Source: Acidobacteriota bacterium (GTDB lineage Bacteria; Acidobacteriota; Terriglobia; Bryobacterales; Bryobacteraceae). Taken from it: a stretch of 64,000 bases of DNA. Made by a program: the position numbers and the translations under genes. Shown one piece after another: positions 28,185-38,316 of the stretch (position 1 is its first letter; every line of letters starts with the position of its first letter). The notes under the pieces were generated by a model, which searched no databases, was not told where the DNA came from, and saw only the letters and a program-made list of their open reading frames with translations. The stretch is taken from contig JAFDVZ010000007.1 of NCBI GenBank assembly GCA_018268715.1, positions 558,001 to 622,000 on the forward strand. The letters are read 5' to 3'.

Positions 28185-29453
28185 TTATCGGACCCATCCG
28201 GCGAGGAAGGCGGAGACGGCGTTTCCCAGGTCGCGTTCGGCGTCCGGAGTGAAGGGCGAGGTGCGAGGCTCATATCCGCCTTCGCGGAATGCGGCGGCGG
28301 TGGGCAGATAGCCGAGCCAGCCGTTGGCGTAGCCGAAATAGAACGTCTGTCGAAAGGGCGATTCGGCGCGGACGCGCAGGGCGATTTCACAGAATAGTTC
28401 GACCGGCGCGCTCCAGATGGCGGCGTCGCCGATTCGCAGATAGCGGATGGGGAGTCGCACCAGATCCTCGCCGCCGGCGGTGCGCGCGGCGTAACGGCCC
28501 AGTTCGGCGGGCCATCCCAGGCCGGACTTCCGCGGCGTTTCGACGGTGGCCTCAGCCAGTTCGAGGGCGGGTTGGGCGGCTCCGCGAAGGGCGCGGTTCG
28601 CTTCGAGGATGCGATCGCCCAACAGGATGCGGAATTCGCCGAGGTGGGCCGCGCGGGGCGTGTCGTAGACGCTGTAGATGGGCGCGATGTCGCCGGCGGC
28701 CCCATTGACGTAGAGCACGGGTGCGCCGAACTTTTCTTCAACGTAAGCGGCCGCGGCGCCGGGCGCGTCGGCGCTGATCTGGGTGGAGCGGCCGCCGAGC
28801 GCGGTTCCGTGCATGGCGTAGTTGGCGATCAGCGCGATGGGCGCGCCGTCGGGTCGCTCCAGACGAATGAGTCCGATCTGGCGGTCCACCGGGCCATCCG
28901 GGTTGAGGCCGAGGGAGATGGTCCCGTCCAGGTCGCGGGCCCGGCGGTTGATGTTGGCTCGCGCCGTACCCACGCCGATCGCCACGCGGGCGGGTTCGAG
29001 CGCGGCGCGCGCCTTCAGGATTCCTTCTTCGAGCGATGAGGTGACGAACGCCAGGTAGTCGCGGCTCCAATCGTGATCGGAGCGGCCGTGCAGCAACGCG
29101 TCGTACATGCCGGGCGGGCCGACTTCGGGGGCCGAGTGAGTGTGGGTCGCCATCCACCAGACCTGCTTCGGGTGGATGCCGGTCCGCTTTTCGAGCGCGG
29201 CGGTGAAGTCGTCGTACACGCCGGGGGAGAACACGCATAGGTCGGAGGAGATCAGGTAGACCTCGGTTGCGCCGTCGGAGAGGGCGGCGATCCGGTGATA
29301 GATGCGGTCGTGGACTCCGGTGGATTGACGCGCCGCGTATCCCATGAGCCATTGAGGGCTGGGTGGCGTGATGTCGAGCTTGACGGCGGAGGCTCGGAAT
29401 TCGGCCAGCGCGAGGCCGGGGGCGAGCAATGCGAGGGCGGCGAGGATCCTCAT
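28185..29453 (-). CDS. Secreted neutral/alkaline ceramidase-like hydrolase
   Basis: I start it at ATG 29453 (MRILAALALLAPGLALAEF), a signal peptide; the longer in-frame start adds 62 unlikely residues. The 422-residue protein has the non-lysosomal-ceramidase N-terminal features: AVKLDITPPSPQWLMGYAAR, VWWMATHTHSAPEVGPP (the His-x-His pair binds zinc in the family), NYAMHGTALG and VLYVNGAAGDIAPIYS. It is shorter than full ceramidases (about 640 residues), which have a C-terminal beta domain, so it belongs to the short acidobacterial branch. The natural substrate is uncertain; amide-bond hydrolysis is inferred. Confidence 0.85.
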   Translation of the reverse strand: MRILAALALLAPGLALAEFRASAVKLDITPPSPQWLMGYAARQSTGVHDRIYHRIAALSDGATEVYLISSDLCVFSPGVYDDFTAALEKRTGIHPKQVWWMATHTHSAPEVGPPGMYDALLHGRSDHDWSRDYLAFVTSSLEEGILKARAALEPARVAIGVGTARANINRRARDLDGTISLGLNPDGPVDRQIGLIRLERPDGAPIALIANYAMHGTALGGRSTQISADAPGAAAAYVEEKFGAPVLYVNGAAGDIAPIYSVYDTPRAAHLGEFRILLGDRILEANRALRGAAQPALELAEATVETPRKSGLGWPAELGRYAARTAGGEDLVRLPIRYLRIGDAAIWSAPVELFCEIALRVRAESPFRQTFYFGYANGWLGYLPTAAAFREGGYEPRTSPFTPDAERDLGNAVSAFLAGWVR

Positions 29454-29490
29454 GCCCGCAATTATGACCGAACGGCCGCTGAACCGGCGG

Positions 29491-30111
29491 TTATCCGCGC
29501 GAGGGCGGCAAGTCGGGTTGCGTGACGCGCCGTCCTTCGAGCTTCCAGCCTCCCGCCAGCACGAGCCGAATCGCTTCGGTGTAAATGCGGTGCTCCTCCT
29601 TGAGGATGCGCGCTGATAGCGTGTCGGCCGTGTCCCCATCGAGTACGGGCGCCACGGCCTGTATCAGGATCGGGCCGGAATCGAGGTTTTCGTCGACAAA
29701 GTGCACCGTGCAGCCACTCACCTTCACGCCGTAGTCGAGCGCCTGGTGCTGGGCGTCGAGGCCCGGAAACGACGGCAGCAGTGATGGGTGGATGTTGAGG
29801 ATCCGCATCGGAAACTCGCGGATGAAGTAGCCGCTCAACAGCCGCATGAATCCCGCCAGGCACACCAGCTCGACGTTGTGTTCGCGCAGAACCTCGACGA
29901 CGCGGCGATCGTATTCCTGGCGCTCCACGCCCTTGGACGGCACGCAGACCGCGGTGAGGCCCAATTCACGGGCGCGTTCAAGGCCCCGGGCTTCCGGGCG
30001 GTTGGACACTACCACGGCGATCTCCGCGTCCAGTCGCTTTTCGGCGATGCTCGCGGCGATCGCCTCGAAGTTGGACCCGCGGCCGGATAGCAGAATCCCG
30101 AGCCGCCTCAT
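29491..30111 (-). CDS. purN: Phosphoribosylglycinamide formyltransferase
   Basis: PurN transfers the formyl group from 10-formyl-THF to GAR in purine synthesis. The 206-residue product has RLGILLSGRGSNFEAI at the N-terminus (phosphate loop) and NIHPSLLPSFPG near 100 carrying the catalytic Asn and His. SGCTVHFVDENLDSGPILIQ follows with the Asp. The start at ATG 30111 overlaps the stop of purM by 4 nt (ATGA), so the two are translationally coupled, in purM-purN order. The length is normal. Confidence 0.96.
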   Translation of the reverse strand: MRRLGILLSGRGSNFEAIAASIAEKRLDAEIAVVVSNRPEARGLERARELGLTAVCVPSKGVERQEYDRRVVEVLREHNVELVCLAGFMRLLSGYFIREFPMRILNIHPSLLPSFPGLDAQHQALDYGVKVSGCTVHFVDENLDSGPILIQAVAPVLDGDTADTLSARILKEEHRIYTEAIRLVLAGGWKLEGRRVTQPDLPPSRG

Positions 30112-31172
30112 TTGTAGACGACCCGCGGACCGTTGCCGCACTCCACCACTTCGCCGATCACGTAATGCGGCTCCTGCATGCAGGCGAGCAGTTTCTCCAC
30201 CCGCAGCACGTCGTACTTGTCGACGACGAAGATCATGCCGACGCCCAGGTTGAACGTGCGGCGGTAGTCCTCATCCGAGATATTGCCGATCTTGCGCATC
30301 AGCTCAAAGACGGGCAGCACGGGCCAGGCTTCCGGATCCACCCGCACGCCGAGGCCCTTGGGCAGCACGCGCGGCGTGTTCTCCGTAATGCCGCCGCCGG
30401 TGATATGCGCCGCGGCCTTCAGCAGACCCTCATTGTGCACCTTGCGGAGCGGCTTCAGGTAGCTGCGGTGCGTTTTCAGCAACTCGTCGGCGATGCTGCC
30501 TTCCAACTCAGCGACCTTGTCGCTGGGCGCGTGCCCGGCCACGTCGAACAGCAGCTTGCGCGCGAGCGAGTAACCGTTTGTGTGCAGGCCGGTGGAGGGC
30601 AGACCGATGAGCCGGTCTCCCTTTTTCACCTTCTTGCCGGTGATCATCTTCTTGCGCTCGACGGCGCCCACGATGAAGCCGGCCAGGTCGTATTCGCCCT
30701 GTTGGTAGAGGCCCGGCATTTCGGCCGTCTCGCCGCCGATGAGCGCGCAACCGTTACGTTCGCACCCGCGGGCTATGCCGGCCACCACCTGGGCCGCCAC
30801 GTGCGCATCCAGCTTACCCACGGCGAAATAGTCGAGGAAAAACAACGGCACGGCGCCTTGGACCGCGATGTCGTTGACGCAATGGTTCACCAGGTCTTCG
30901 CCGATGGTGTCGTGCCGGCCGGTGGCGAACGCCAACTTCAGTTTCGTGCCGACGCCGTCGGCCGAACTAACCAGCACCGGGTTCTTCCAGCCCTTTAACA
31001 GGTATCCACCTCCGAAGCTGCCGATATCGGTCAGCACAGAGGAGCTGAAAGTCTTTTTGGCAAGCGTGCGGATGCGCGCTACGGCGCGGTCTGCCTCGTC
31101 TATATCGACTCCGGCATCCTTGTATCCGATCTGTTTATCTTTTGTTGTGGCGTTGGTCTTCTTACGGGCCAT
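30108..31172 (-). CDS. purM: Phosphoribosylformylglycinamidine cyclo-ligase
   Basis: AIR synthetase, 354 residues. The start at ATG 31172 (MARKKTNATTKDKQIGYKDA) is preferred because the next upstream ATG adds a non-homologous N-terminus. Hallmarks: YKDAGVDIDEADRAV, VLVSSADGVGTKLKLA near 70, CVNDIAVQGAVPLFFLDYFA (the nucleotide/metal-binding NDI region), LIGGETAEMPGLY and HITGGGITENTPRVLP. It converts FGAM and ATP to AIR. It is followed by purN with an ATGA overlap. The lysine-rich first 15 residues look like a non-conserved extension. Confidence 0.96.
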   Translation of the reverse strand: MARKKTNATTKDKQIGYKDAGVDIDEADRAVARIRTLAKKTFSSSVLTDIGSFGGGYLLKGWKNPVLVSSADGVGTKLKLAFATGRHDTIGEDLVNHCVNDIAVQGAVPLFFLDYFAVGKLDAHVAAQVVAGIARGCERNGCALIGGETAEMPGLYQQGEYDLAGFIVGAVERKKMITGKKVKKGDRLIGLPSTGLHTNGYSLARKLLFDVAGHAPSDKVAELEGSIADELLKTHRSYLKPLRKVHNEGLLKAAAHITGGGITENTPRVLPKGLGVRVDPEAWPVLPVFELMRKIGNISDEDYRRTFNLGVGMIFVVDKYDVLRVEKLLACMQEPHYVIGEVVECGNGPRVVYK

Positions 31173-31207
31173 GGGGTATCGGCGCGCGAAATTCGGGCGC
31201 GAACCTC

Positions 31208-31213
31208 TATAAT
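31208..31213 (+). promoter_or_regulatory. -10 element (TATAAT) of the amidohydrolase operon
   Basis: A perfect TATAAT lies 11 nt before the ATG at 31225 in the 52-nt divergent gap with purM. It implies a leader of only a few nucleotides. There is no Shine-Dalgarno before this ATG and no clear -35. Confidence 0.55.
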
Positions 31214-31224
31214 AGCGGTTCACC

Positions 31225-32574
31225 ATGTCTAAGCTCATCCGCTTTGCACTCCTTTACGCGGGCATTGCGGCGGCAGCGCCCCCGTCCGGCGTGGCCATAC
31301 GCAACGCGCGCATCGTCACAGTGGCGGGCCCAACGATTGAAAAGGGCGTCGTCATCGTTCGCGGCGGCCTGATCGAACAGGTCGGCGCAGACCTCTCAAT
31401 TCCAGCCGATGTGTGGACCATCGACGGTCAGGGACTAACCGTTTACCCCGGACTCATCGATGCTCTGAGCACTATCGGCCTGCCGGACGCCGCTCCGGCC
31501 GCTGCTCCGGCGGGACGCGCTGGGGCGGGCCGGCCCACCGCGATCGCGCCCGCGACCGGTGCTCCGGGCGCCGCCGCCACGCCGCCCGCTCGCGGTCCCG
31601 AGGACCGGCCCTCCACCACCAGCTGGCAGAACGCGGCCGACCTCGCGCAGCCCACGGACCGCCGCATCGAGACGTTCCGCAACGGCGGGTTCACCTCAGT
31701 GGGCGCGTTCCCGATGCGGGGCATTTTCGCCGGCCAGGGGGCGCTGCTGAACCTGGCGGGCGACAAGGCGGGGCAGATGGTGATCGCCTCGCCGCTGGGG
31801 CAGTACATCACGCTGGCGAGTTCCGGCTTTTCCGGCGGATTTCCAGGTTCGCTGATGGGCGCCATCGCCTATATCCGGCAAGTTTATATCGACGCCGATC
31901 AGTACAAGGCGGCCAAGGCGCTGTATGCGAAGAATCCGCGAGGGCTGACGCGCCCCGATTACGACCGCGCGCTTGAAGGCGTGCTCGAATCGCCGCGGGC
32001 GCTGCTGCCGGCTTCCCGCGCGGTGGAGATTGCGCGCATGATCCGCTTCGGCGAGGAGTTGAAGCAGCCGTTTATCCTGTATGGGCTCAATGAGGGGTAT
32101 CGTTCGGCGGATCTGTTGAAGCAGGCCGGGGCGCCCGTGCTAGTCAGTCTGAAGTGGCCCGAAAAGACTCGTGACGGGGACCCGGAGGAGGTGGAGACGC
32201 TGCGAGCGCTGGAGACCAGGGCCAGCGCGCCCGGAACTCCGGCGGCGCTCGCCAGGGCGGGCGTCATGTTCGCCTTTTACACCGATGGCGTGGCCACGCC
32301 GCGCGACGTGATGAAGGCCGTCCGGAAGGCGATCGACGCGGGTTTGACGCAGGACGACGCCGTGCGGGCCATGACGCTGAGCGCGGCGAAGATCTACGGC
32401 CTCGAGGACCGTTTGGGAAGCGTCGAGAAGGGCAAGATCGCGAATCTGGTGGTCACCAAGGGCGACCTTTTCCAGGACAAGACGGAAGTAAAGTACGTGT
32501 TCGTCGACGGCCAGAAGTTTGAACCGGCGGAGGAAACCCCGGCGCCACCGTCGCGGCAGAGGGAGACGCAATGA
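31225..32574 (+). CDS. Secreted amidohydrolase-family protein lacking the metal-site histidines
   Basis: The 449-residue protein has a signal peptide (MSKLIRFALLYAGIAAAAPP). The fold is that of imidazolonepropionase-like amidohydrolases: an N-terminal beta piece (GVAIRNARIVTVAGPTIEKG), VYPGLIDALSTIGLPD where the family has PGLIDxHxH, and a C-terminal LGSVEKGKIANLVVTKGDLF. The His-x-His and later His ligands are not found, so hydrolase activity is doubtful. An Ala/Pro-rich loop (about 85-130) replaces part of the barrel. It is the first of three tandem paralogues with 4-nt overlaps. Confidence 0.85.
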   Translation: MSKLIRFALLYAGIAAAAPPSGVAIRNARIVTVAGPTIEKGVVIVRGGLIEQVGADLSIPADVWTIDGQGLTVYPGLIDALSTIGLPDAAPAAAPAGRAGAGRPTAIAPATGAPGAAATPPARGPEDRPSTTSWQNAADLAQPTDRRIETFRNGGFTSVGAFPMRGIFAGQGALLNLAGDKAGQMVIASPLGQYITLASSGFSGGFPGSLMGAIAYIRQVYIDADQYKAAKALYAKNPRGLTRPDYDRALEGVLESPRALLPASRAVEIARMIRFGEELKQPFILYGLNEGYRSADLLKQAGAPVLVSLKWPEKTRDGDPEEVETLRALETRASAPGTPAALARAGVMFAFYTDGVATPRDVMKAVRKAIDAGLTQDDAVRAMTLSAAKIYGLEDRLGSVEKGKIANLVVTKGDLFQDKTEVKYVFVDGQKFEPAEETPAPPSRQRETQ

Positions 32575-33911
32575 AACATCTTTGCGCCATTTTGTTTTCG
32601 GTGGCGGCCATCGCCGCGCCGCCCACGGTGATCCGGAACGCGACGATTCTCACCATCACCAAAGGCGTGGTGAAGAACGGGTCGATTGTCATCCGCGACG
32701 GCAAGATCGCCGAAGTGGGAGAGAACGTCAGCGTGCCCGAGGGCGCGCAGGTGATCGACGCGGCTGGGCAGTTCGTGATGCCCGGCATGATCGACGCGCA
32801 CTCGCACATCACGGCCGAGAGCGTGAACGAGGGGAGCGTGTCGGTGTCCTCGATGGTGGGCGTCGACGATGTTCTGAACCCCGAGGACATCGCCCTCTAT
32901 CGGGCGCTGGCCGGGGGCGTTACGACGTTGAGCATCATGCACGGCAGCGCCAACGCCATCGGCGGCAAGTGCATCGTGATCAAGGCCCGCTGGGGCAAGG
33001 ACGCGCCTGGCATCGTGTTTGAAGGCGCGATGCCGGTGATCAAGTTCGCCCTCGGCGAGAATCCCAAACGGTCCGGCGGGACGCCCGTCGCGCAGGGTGG
33101 GCGCGGCCGCTATCCGGCCACGCGCATGGGCGTCGAGGACGTGTTCCGCGAGGCGTTCACCGAGGCCAAAAATTACCAGGCCGAGTGGCGCGAGTACAAC
33201 GAGAAGATCAAGCGCGGCGAGAACGCGATCGCTCCGCACCGCGACTTGAAACTGGAGCCGCTGGTGGAGGTGCTCGAAGGCAAGCGCTACGTCCACGCGC
33301 ATGGCTACCGTTCCGACGAGATGCTGATGCTGCTGAAGGTGTCCGACGAGTTCGGCTTCAAGATCCGCTTCTTCGTGCACGGGCTGGAAGGCTACAAGAT
33401 CGCGAAGGAACTGGCCGCGCACGACGTCGGCGTGTCGACGTTCAGCGACTGGTGGTCGTACAAGGTGGAAGCCTACGACGCGATCCCGTACAACGCGGCG
33501 CTGTTGATGAAGAAAGGCGTGTTGGTGTCGCTGAACAGCGACGACGCCGAACTGATGCGCCACATGAATCAGGAGGCGGCGAAGACGGTGAAGTACGGCG
33601 GACTGACGGAGACGGAGGCGCTGTCGCTGGTCACCATCAATCCCGCCAAACAGTTGGGCGTGGACAAGCAGGTGGGATCGATCGAGGCCGGCAAGGACGC
33701 CGACCTGGTGATCTTCGACAAGCATCCCCTGTCGAACTACGCGAAGGTGCAGAAGGTGTTGATCGACGGGACAGTGTACTTCGATCGCGACAAGGAGCAG
33801 AGCGAGTTGAGCAAGAAGGACGCGCGCAAGAAGGCGCTGATCGACAAGGAAAAGCAGCAACAGCAGCAGGAATCGCCGCGCAGGCCCGGCGCCGCAAGGA
33901 GGCCGTCATGA
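32571..33911 (+). CDS. Secreted amidohydrolase with intact metal-binding motifs
   Basis: The 446-residue paralogue keeps the family ligands: GMIDAHSHITAES near 66 (His-x-His), a His-rich VHAHGYRSDEM near 244, FVHGLEGYKIAKELA near 265 and the late Asp in LVSLNSDDAELM. A short signal peptide (MKHLCAILFSVAAIAAP) directs it to the periplasm. The C-terminal tail is Lys/Gln-rich (KEKQQQQQESPRRPG). It overlaps the preceding stop by 4 nt (ATGA), as does the next gene. It is probably a cyclic-amide, peptide or dipeptide-type hydrolase; the exact substrate is unknown. Of the three tandem genes this is the one most likely to be catalytic. Confidence 0.88.
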   Translation: MKHLCAILFSVAAIAAPPTVIRNATILTITKGVVKNGSIVIRDGKIAEVGENVSVPEGAQVIDAAGQFVMPGMIDAHSHITAESVNEGSVSVSSMVGVDDVLNPEDIALYRALAGGVTTLSIMHGSANAIGGKCIVIKARWGKDAPGIVFEGAMPVIKFALGENPKRSGGTPVAQGGRGRYPATRMGVEDVFREAFTEAKNYQAEWREYNEKIKRGENAIAPHRDLKLEPLVEVLEGKRYVHAHGYRSDEMLMLLKVSDEFGFKIRFFVHGLEGYKIAKELAAHDVGVSTFSDWWSYKVEAYDAIPYNAALLMKKGVLVSLNSDDAELMRHMNQEAAKTVKYGGLTETEALSLVTINPAKQLGVDKQVGSIEAGKDADLVIFDKHPLSNYAKVQKVLIDGTVYFDRDKEQSELSKKDARKKALIDKEKQQQQQESPRRPGAARRPS

Positions 33912-35209
33912 ACCGATTCGCTGTGGCGTTGATGCTGGCGTGGCCTTTGCTCGCCGCCTCGAACGATACATTTCTGCTGAAGAATGTTACGGTGCATCCG
34001 GTGACCGGGCCGGATATCGCCAACGGAATGATCCTGGTGGAGAACGGCCGCATCGCGGAGGTGGGGCCGAAGGTGGCGGCCAAGGGCGCGCGCGTGGTGG
34101 ACGGCAAGGGTCTGCACGCATACCCGGGCATGATCGATTCGGCCACGCAGGTGGGCCTGGCGGAGATCAGCTCCGTGCGCGAGACGGTGGATACGAACGA
34201 ACTCGGCGACTTCAACCCGCAACTGCGCGCGCTGGTGGCGGTGAATCCCGAAAGCGAGCATCTGCCGGTGGTGCGCGCCAACGGCATCACCACGGTGATG
34301 ACTCTGCCCTTCCAGGCGGGCGGAGGCGGCATGCGCGGCGGCGCGAGCACCACGCTCATCGCGGGACAGGGCGCGCTGATTCATCTGGACGGCTGGACGT
34401 GGGAGGACCTGGAGGTTCGCCGCGGAGCGGCCATGCAGTTGGTGTTCCCGTCGCTCGAGACGCGGTCGTTTCGCATGGAATCGATGAGCATGGCGCGGAC
34501 GCCGTTCGCGGAGGTCAAGGCTGCCTACGAGAAGCGCCTGAAGGATCTGACCGAGTTCTTTGAGGAAGCTCGCCGCTACCAGCAGGCCAAGAAGGGCGGC
34601 GCGCCCGGATTTCAGCCGGATCTGAAGTTCGAGGCGATGCTGCCGGTGCTCGAAGGCAAGATGCCCGTGATGGTGCTGGCCGCGCGCGAGCGGGCCATCC
34701 GCGATGCGATTCAGTTCGCCGACAAGCAGAAGATTCGCATCGTGATCGCGGGCGCCCGCGAGTACGGCAAGACGCTCGCCGATTTGAAGGCGAAGGGCAT
34801 CCCCGTGGTGGCCTCGCCGACGCTCGAATTGCCGCTGAATGAAGACGACCCGTACGATTCCGCGTACACTGTACCCGCCGAGCTATACAAGGCGGGGGTG
34901 AAATTCGCCTTCGCCACCTTCAACGTACAGTTCGCGCGGAACCTGCCCTATCAGGCGGCGACCGCCGTGGCATTCGGGCTTCCGTACCAGGAGGCGCTGA
35001 AGGCGCTGACGGTGAATCCCGCCGAAATCTGGGGCGTCAGCGACCAGATTGGATCGATCGACAAGGGCAAGTGGGCGGACCTGATGTTGACCGACGGCGA
35101 CCCGCTGGAAGCCCGCACGCAGATCAAGGCGCTGTACATCAAGGGCAAGCAGGTGGAGTTGACGAACCGTCACACCAAGCTGTTTGAGAAGTACATGAAT
35201 CGGCCGTAG
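33908..35209 (+). CDS. Secreted amidohydrolase-family protein, probably non-catalytic
   Basis: The start is ATG 33908, which overlaps the preceding stop by 4 nt; signal peptide MNRFAVALMLAWPLLAAS. It is 433 residues long. The family frame is present (ITNAxx-type opening DTFLLKNVTVHPVTGPDI, HAYPGMIDSATQVGLAEI, and the C-terminal IGSIDKGKWADLMLTDGDP). The metal-binding His-x-His is replaced by SATQ and no later His is seen at the usual positions, so it looks like a structural or substrate-binding paralogue of the middle gene. A hairpin follows the stop. Confidence 0.84.
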   Translation: MNRFAVALMLAWPLLAASNDTFLLKNVTVHPVTGPDIANGMILVENGRIAEVGPKVAAKGARVVDGKGLHAYPGMIDSATQVGLAEISSVRETVDTNELGDFNPQLRALVAVNPESEHLPVVRANGITTVMTLPFQAGGGGMRGGASTTLIAGQGALIHLDGWTWEDLEVRRGAAMQLVFPSLETRSFRMESMSMARTPFAEVKAAYEKRLKDLTEFFEEARRYQQAKKGGAPGFQPDLKFEAMLPVLEGKMPVMVLAARERAIRDAIQFADKQKIRIVIAGAREYGKTLADLKAKGIPVVASPTLELPLNEDDPYDSAYTVPAELYKAGVKFAFATFNVQFARNLPYQAATAVAFGLPYQEALKALTVNPAEIWGVSDQIGSIDKGKWADLMLTDGDPLEARTQIKALYIKGKQVELTNRHTKLFEKYMNRP

Positions 35210-35216
35210 GAGCCGC

Positions 35217-35239
35217 GGGGGCCTGGGCGTCGGGCCCCC
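35217..35239 (+). terminator. Hairpin after the amidohydrolase operon
   Basis: GGGGGCC at 35217-35223 pairs perfectly with GGCCCCC at 35233-35239 around a 9-nt loop, 8 nt past the stop. There is no T-run after it, so any termination is probably not purely intrinsic. Confidence 0.55.
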
Positions 35240-35304
35240 ATCCCAACGCGAAGCCCGTGGCTGCCCCGGCGAGTTACAATCGACCCTATCAGCCAACTGG
35301 GCCA

Positions 35305-38300
35305 ATGAAAATTCTCGCCGTCTGTTTATTCACCGCGCTCGCCGTCCGCGCGGCCGATGTCGAATTCAATCGCGACGTCCGGCCGATCCTCTCCGATAAC
35401 TGCTTCACCTGCCACGGTCCGGACGCCGCCAACCGCAAGTCGCCAGTGCGGTTCGACGTCGAAGAGAGCGCGCGCAAGGCGATCGTGGCGGGCGATCCCG
35501 CAGCCAGTCCGCTGTACAAGCGCATCAGCTCCGACAACCGGGGCATGCGGATGCCGCCGGCCTATGCGGGCAAGTCGAAGCTGTCGGATAAGGATATCGC
35601 CGTCATTCGCCGTTGGATCGAACAGGGCGCGAAGTGGCAGCAGCATTGGGCCTTCATTCCGCCCGTGCGCCCCGCCGTCCCTGCCGGCCAGAACGCGATC
35701 GACTACCTGGTGCGGACGCGCCTTGAACAGGAGGGGCTCAACCCCGCGCCGGAAGCCGATCGGGCGACCTTGCTCCGTCGCGTTTCGCTCGACCTGACCG
35801 GCCTTCCGCCCACGCCCGAAGACGCCGCCGCGTTCCTCCGAGACGCCTCGCCCGCCGCCTACGAACGCGCCGTCGATCGCCTGCTCGCCTCTCCGCGCTA
35901 CGCCGAACGCATGGCCATGCGTTGGCTCGACGCGGCGCGGTACTCCGACACCAACGGCTACCAGTCCGACGGTCCGCGCGACATGTGGCGCTGGCGCGAT
36001 TGGGTGATCGACGCCTTCCACCGCAACATGCCCTTCGACCGCTTCACCATCGAGCAACTTGCCGGCGACCTGCTGCCCAACGCCACGCGCGACCAGCGGA
36101 TCGCCACCGGGTTCCAGCGCAATCATCGCACCAGCGCCGAAGGCGGCATCGTCGAGGAGGAGTTCCGCGTGGAGTACGTGGCGGATCGCGCCGAAACCAC
36201 CGCCACGGTCTGGTTGGGCGTCACGCTCGGCTGCGCGCGCTGCCACGATCACAAGTACGATCCCTTCAAGCAGCGTGATTTCTACCGCATGTTCGCCTTC
36301 TACAATAACGTGCCGGAGCGCGGCCTGGTCTACAACTTCGGCAACGAAGAGCCGATGATCAAGGCTCCGCTCCCCGAGCATGAACGCGCGCTGGCCGAAT
36401 ACGACGAGAAGGTGAAGGCGGCGCGCACGCATTGGGACGCCCTGCAGCCCGCGTTGGCGAAAGCGCAACACGCGTGGGAGAAGTCGCTGGCGAAATCGCC
36501 GAAGCTTGATTGGAACATCGAAGGCGGCCAGGTGCTGCACGCCGCGCTTTCGAAGGACGGCGAGCGCACGGGCCGCGCCTTCGACGGCAAGGACGGCTAC
36601 GACGCGGGCAAGGGCGCGAACTTCGACTATCGCGACGCCTACACGGTCTCGGCGTGGATCAAGCCCGAAGCGCCCGACGGCGCGATCCTGTCTCGCGCGG
36701 AAGACTACTGGGAGGGCGCGGGCTACATGCTGCTGTTGAAGAACGGCCGCGTGCGATTGCACGAAGGGCTACGCTTCACCGACATCTACTTGCGCCTGGA
36801 GACCGAAAACGCCGTCCCCATGAACCAATGGACGCACGTGGCGTTGACCTTCGACGGATACCGCAAGGCCAAGGGCGTCCATATCTACTTCAACGGCGTC
36901 GAGCAGAAGTTCAAGGTCGACTTCGACGAGCTGACGTACGGCTTCGGGTCCGCCGACAGGCCGTTCAAGGTCGGCGCCGGCGGCGGCCTGCGGTTCAAGG
37001 GACGGATCGACGATGTCCGTGCGTACAATGTACCCCTTACGGCGCGGGAAGTCGCCACGCTGCCGATCCTCGAATCGATCAACGAGCTGGCGCGCATCCC
37101 GCCGCCCAACCGCACGGAGGCGCAACGCGACAAGCTGACTTTCTGCTACCTGGACCGTTTCGCTCCCACCGAACTGCGCGAAGCCCGCAACCACCTGCTG
37201 GCCGCCGAGAAGGCCCGCCGCCTCTATTACGACTCGATCCCCACCGTGATGGTGATGCAGGAAGGTCCGCCGCGACAGGCCTACATCCTCAAGCGCGGCG
37301 CTTATGACGCGCATGGCGACCCCGTCTCGCCCGGCACGCCCGAAGTGCTGCCGGCCATGAAGTCCGGCTGGCCGGCCGACCGCCTGGGCTTGGCGAGGTG
37401 GCTGGTCGACCGGTCGAATCCCCTGACGGCGCGCGTCACGGTAAACCGTTTCTGGCAGATGATGTTTGGAACAGGCATCGTCAAAACCGTTCAGGACTTC
37501 GGCTCCCAGGGCGACCCGCCGTCGAACCAGGAACTGCTCGACTGGCTGGCCGTGGAGTTCATGGACAGCGGTTGGAACGTCCAGCACATCATGAAGACCA
37601 TCGTGATGAGCGCGGCCTACCGCCAGGACTCGAAGGTCACTCCGGACCTGCTACAGCGCGATCCCGAAAACCGCCTGTTGGCCCGCGGACCTCGCTTCCG
37701 CCTGCCCGCGGAAATGATTCGCGACCAGGCGCTCGCGGTGTCGGGCCTGCTGGTGGAAAAGACCGGCGGCCCATCGGTGCGGCCCTATCAGCCGCCCGGG
37801 CTCTGGCAGGAGCTTTCGGGCGGAGGCGGCTACCGTCAGGACCACGGCGAAGGTCTGTACCGCCGCAGCCTGTACACCTATTGGAAGCGGACGGTGGCGC
37901 CGCCCTCCATGGTGAACTTCGACGCGCCGACCCGCGAAACCTGCACGGTCCGCGAGACGCGCACCAACACGCCGCTGCAGGCGCTCGACCTGATGAACGA
38001 CATCGCTTATGTGGAAGCCGCCCGCCGCCTGGCCGAGCGCATGATGACCGAGGGCGGCGCGAGCGAGGAATCGCGCATCGGCTACGGCTGGCGTCTGGCG
38101 CTGGCCCGCCCGCCGCGCGCTCGCGAGGCCGGCGTCGCACTCGCCGCGCTGCGCAAATTCGAAGCGCGATTCGCCCGCGACCCGCAAGGCGCCGTCGCCC
38201 TGCTGAACGAAGGCGATTCGCTGTGGAACCGGTCGCTTGACGCGCCCACGCTCGCGGCCTACACGGGCGTCGCCAGCCTGCTGTTGAACCTGGACGAAAT

Positions 38301-38316
38301 GGTGACCAAGGAATGA
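35305..38316 (+). CDS. PSD1 / planctomycete-type cytochrome c protein with internal LamG domain
   Basis: I start it at ATG 35305 ([21 protein letters not shown]), a signal peptide. This 1003-residue protein has PSCyt1 with [12 protein letters not shown] near 32, DUF1549 ([32 protein letters not shown] near 310) and DUF1553 ([38 protein letters not shown]). Between DUF1549 and DUF1553, at about 412-575, lies a concanavalin-like LamG domain ([34 protein letters not shown]). The other copy in this window lacks the LamG. It is followed by its DUF1501 partner with a 4-nt overlap. Periplasmic. Confidence 0.93.
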   Translation: MKILAVCLFTALAVRAADVEFNRDVRPILSDNCFTCHGPDAANRKSPVRFDVEESARKAIVAGDPAASPLYKRISSDNRGMRMPPAYAGKSKLSDKDIAVIRRWIEQGAKWQQHWAFIPPVRPAVPAGQNAIDYLVRTRLEQEGLNPAPEADRATLLRRVSLDLTGLPPTPEDAAAFLRDASPAAYERAVDRLLASPRYAERMAMRWLDAARYSDTNGYQSDGPRDMWRWRDWVIDAFHRNMPFDRFTIEQLAGDLLPNATRDQRIATGFQRNHRTSAEGGIVEEEFRVEYVADRAETTATVWLGVTLGCARCHDHKYDPFKQRDFYRMFAFYNNVPERGLVYNFGNEEPMIKAPLPEHERALAEYDEKVKAARTHWDALQPALAKAQHAWEKSLAKSPKLDWNIEGGQVLHAALSKDGERTGRAFDGKDGYDAGKGANFDYRDAYTVSAWIKPEAPDGAILSRAEDYWEGAGYMLLLKNGRVRLHEGLRFTDIYLRLETENAVPMNQWTHVALTFDGYRKAKGVHIYFNGVEQKFKVDFDELTYGFGSADRPFKVGAGGGLRFKGRIDDVRAYNVPLTAREVATLPILESINELARIPPPNRTEAQRDKLTFCYLDRFAPTELREARNHLLAAEKARRLYYDSIPTVMVMQEGPPRQAYILKRGAYDAHGDPVSPGTPEVLPAMKSGWPADRLGLARWLVDRSNPLTARVTVNRFWQMMFGTGIVKTVQDFGSQGDPPSNQELLDWLAVEFMDSGWNVQHIMKTIVMSAAYRQDSKVTPDLLQRDPENRLLARGPRFRLPAEMIRDQALAVSGLLVEKTGGPSVRPYQPPGLWQELSGGGGYRQDHGEGLYRRSLYTYWKRTVAPPSMVNFDAPTRETCTVRETRTNTPLQALDLMNDIAYVEAARRLAERMMTEGGASEESRIGYGWRLALARPPRAREAGVALAALRKFEARFARDPQGAVALLNEGDSLWNRSLDAPTLAAYTGVASLLLNLDEMVTKE

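Noticed and set aside
33185-33907. Upstream extension of the third amidohydrolase into the second gene
   Set aside because: The extra 241 residues are an Arg-rich shadow of the second amidohydrolase; the ATG at 33908 gives a signal peptide and ATGA overlap.
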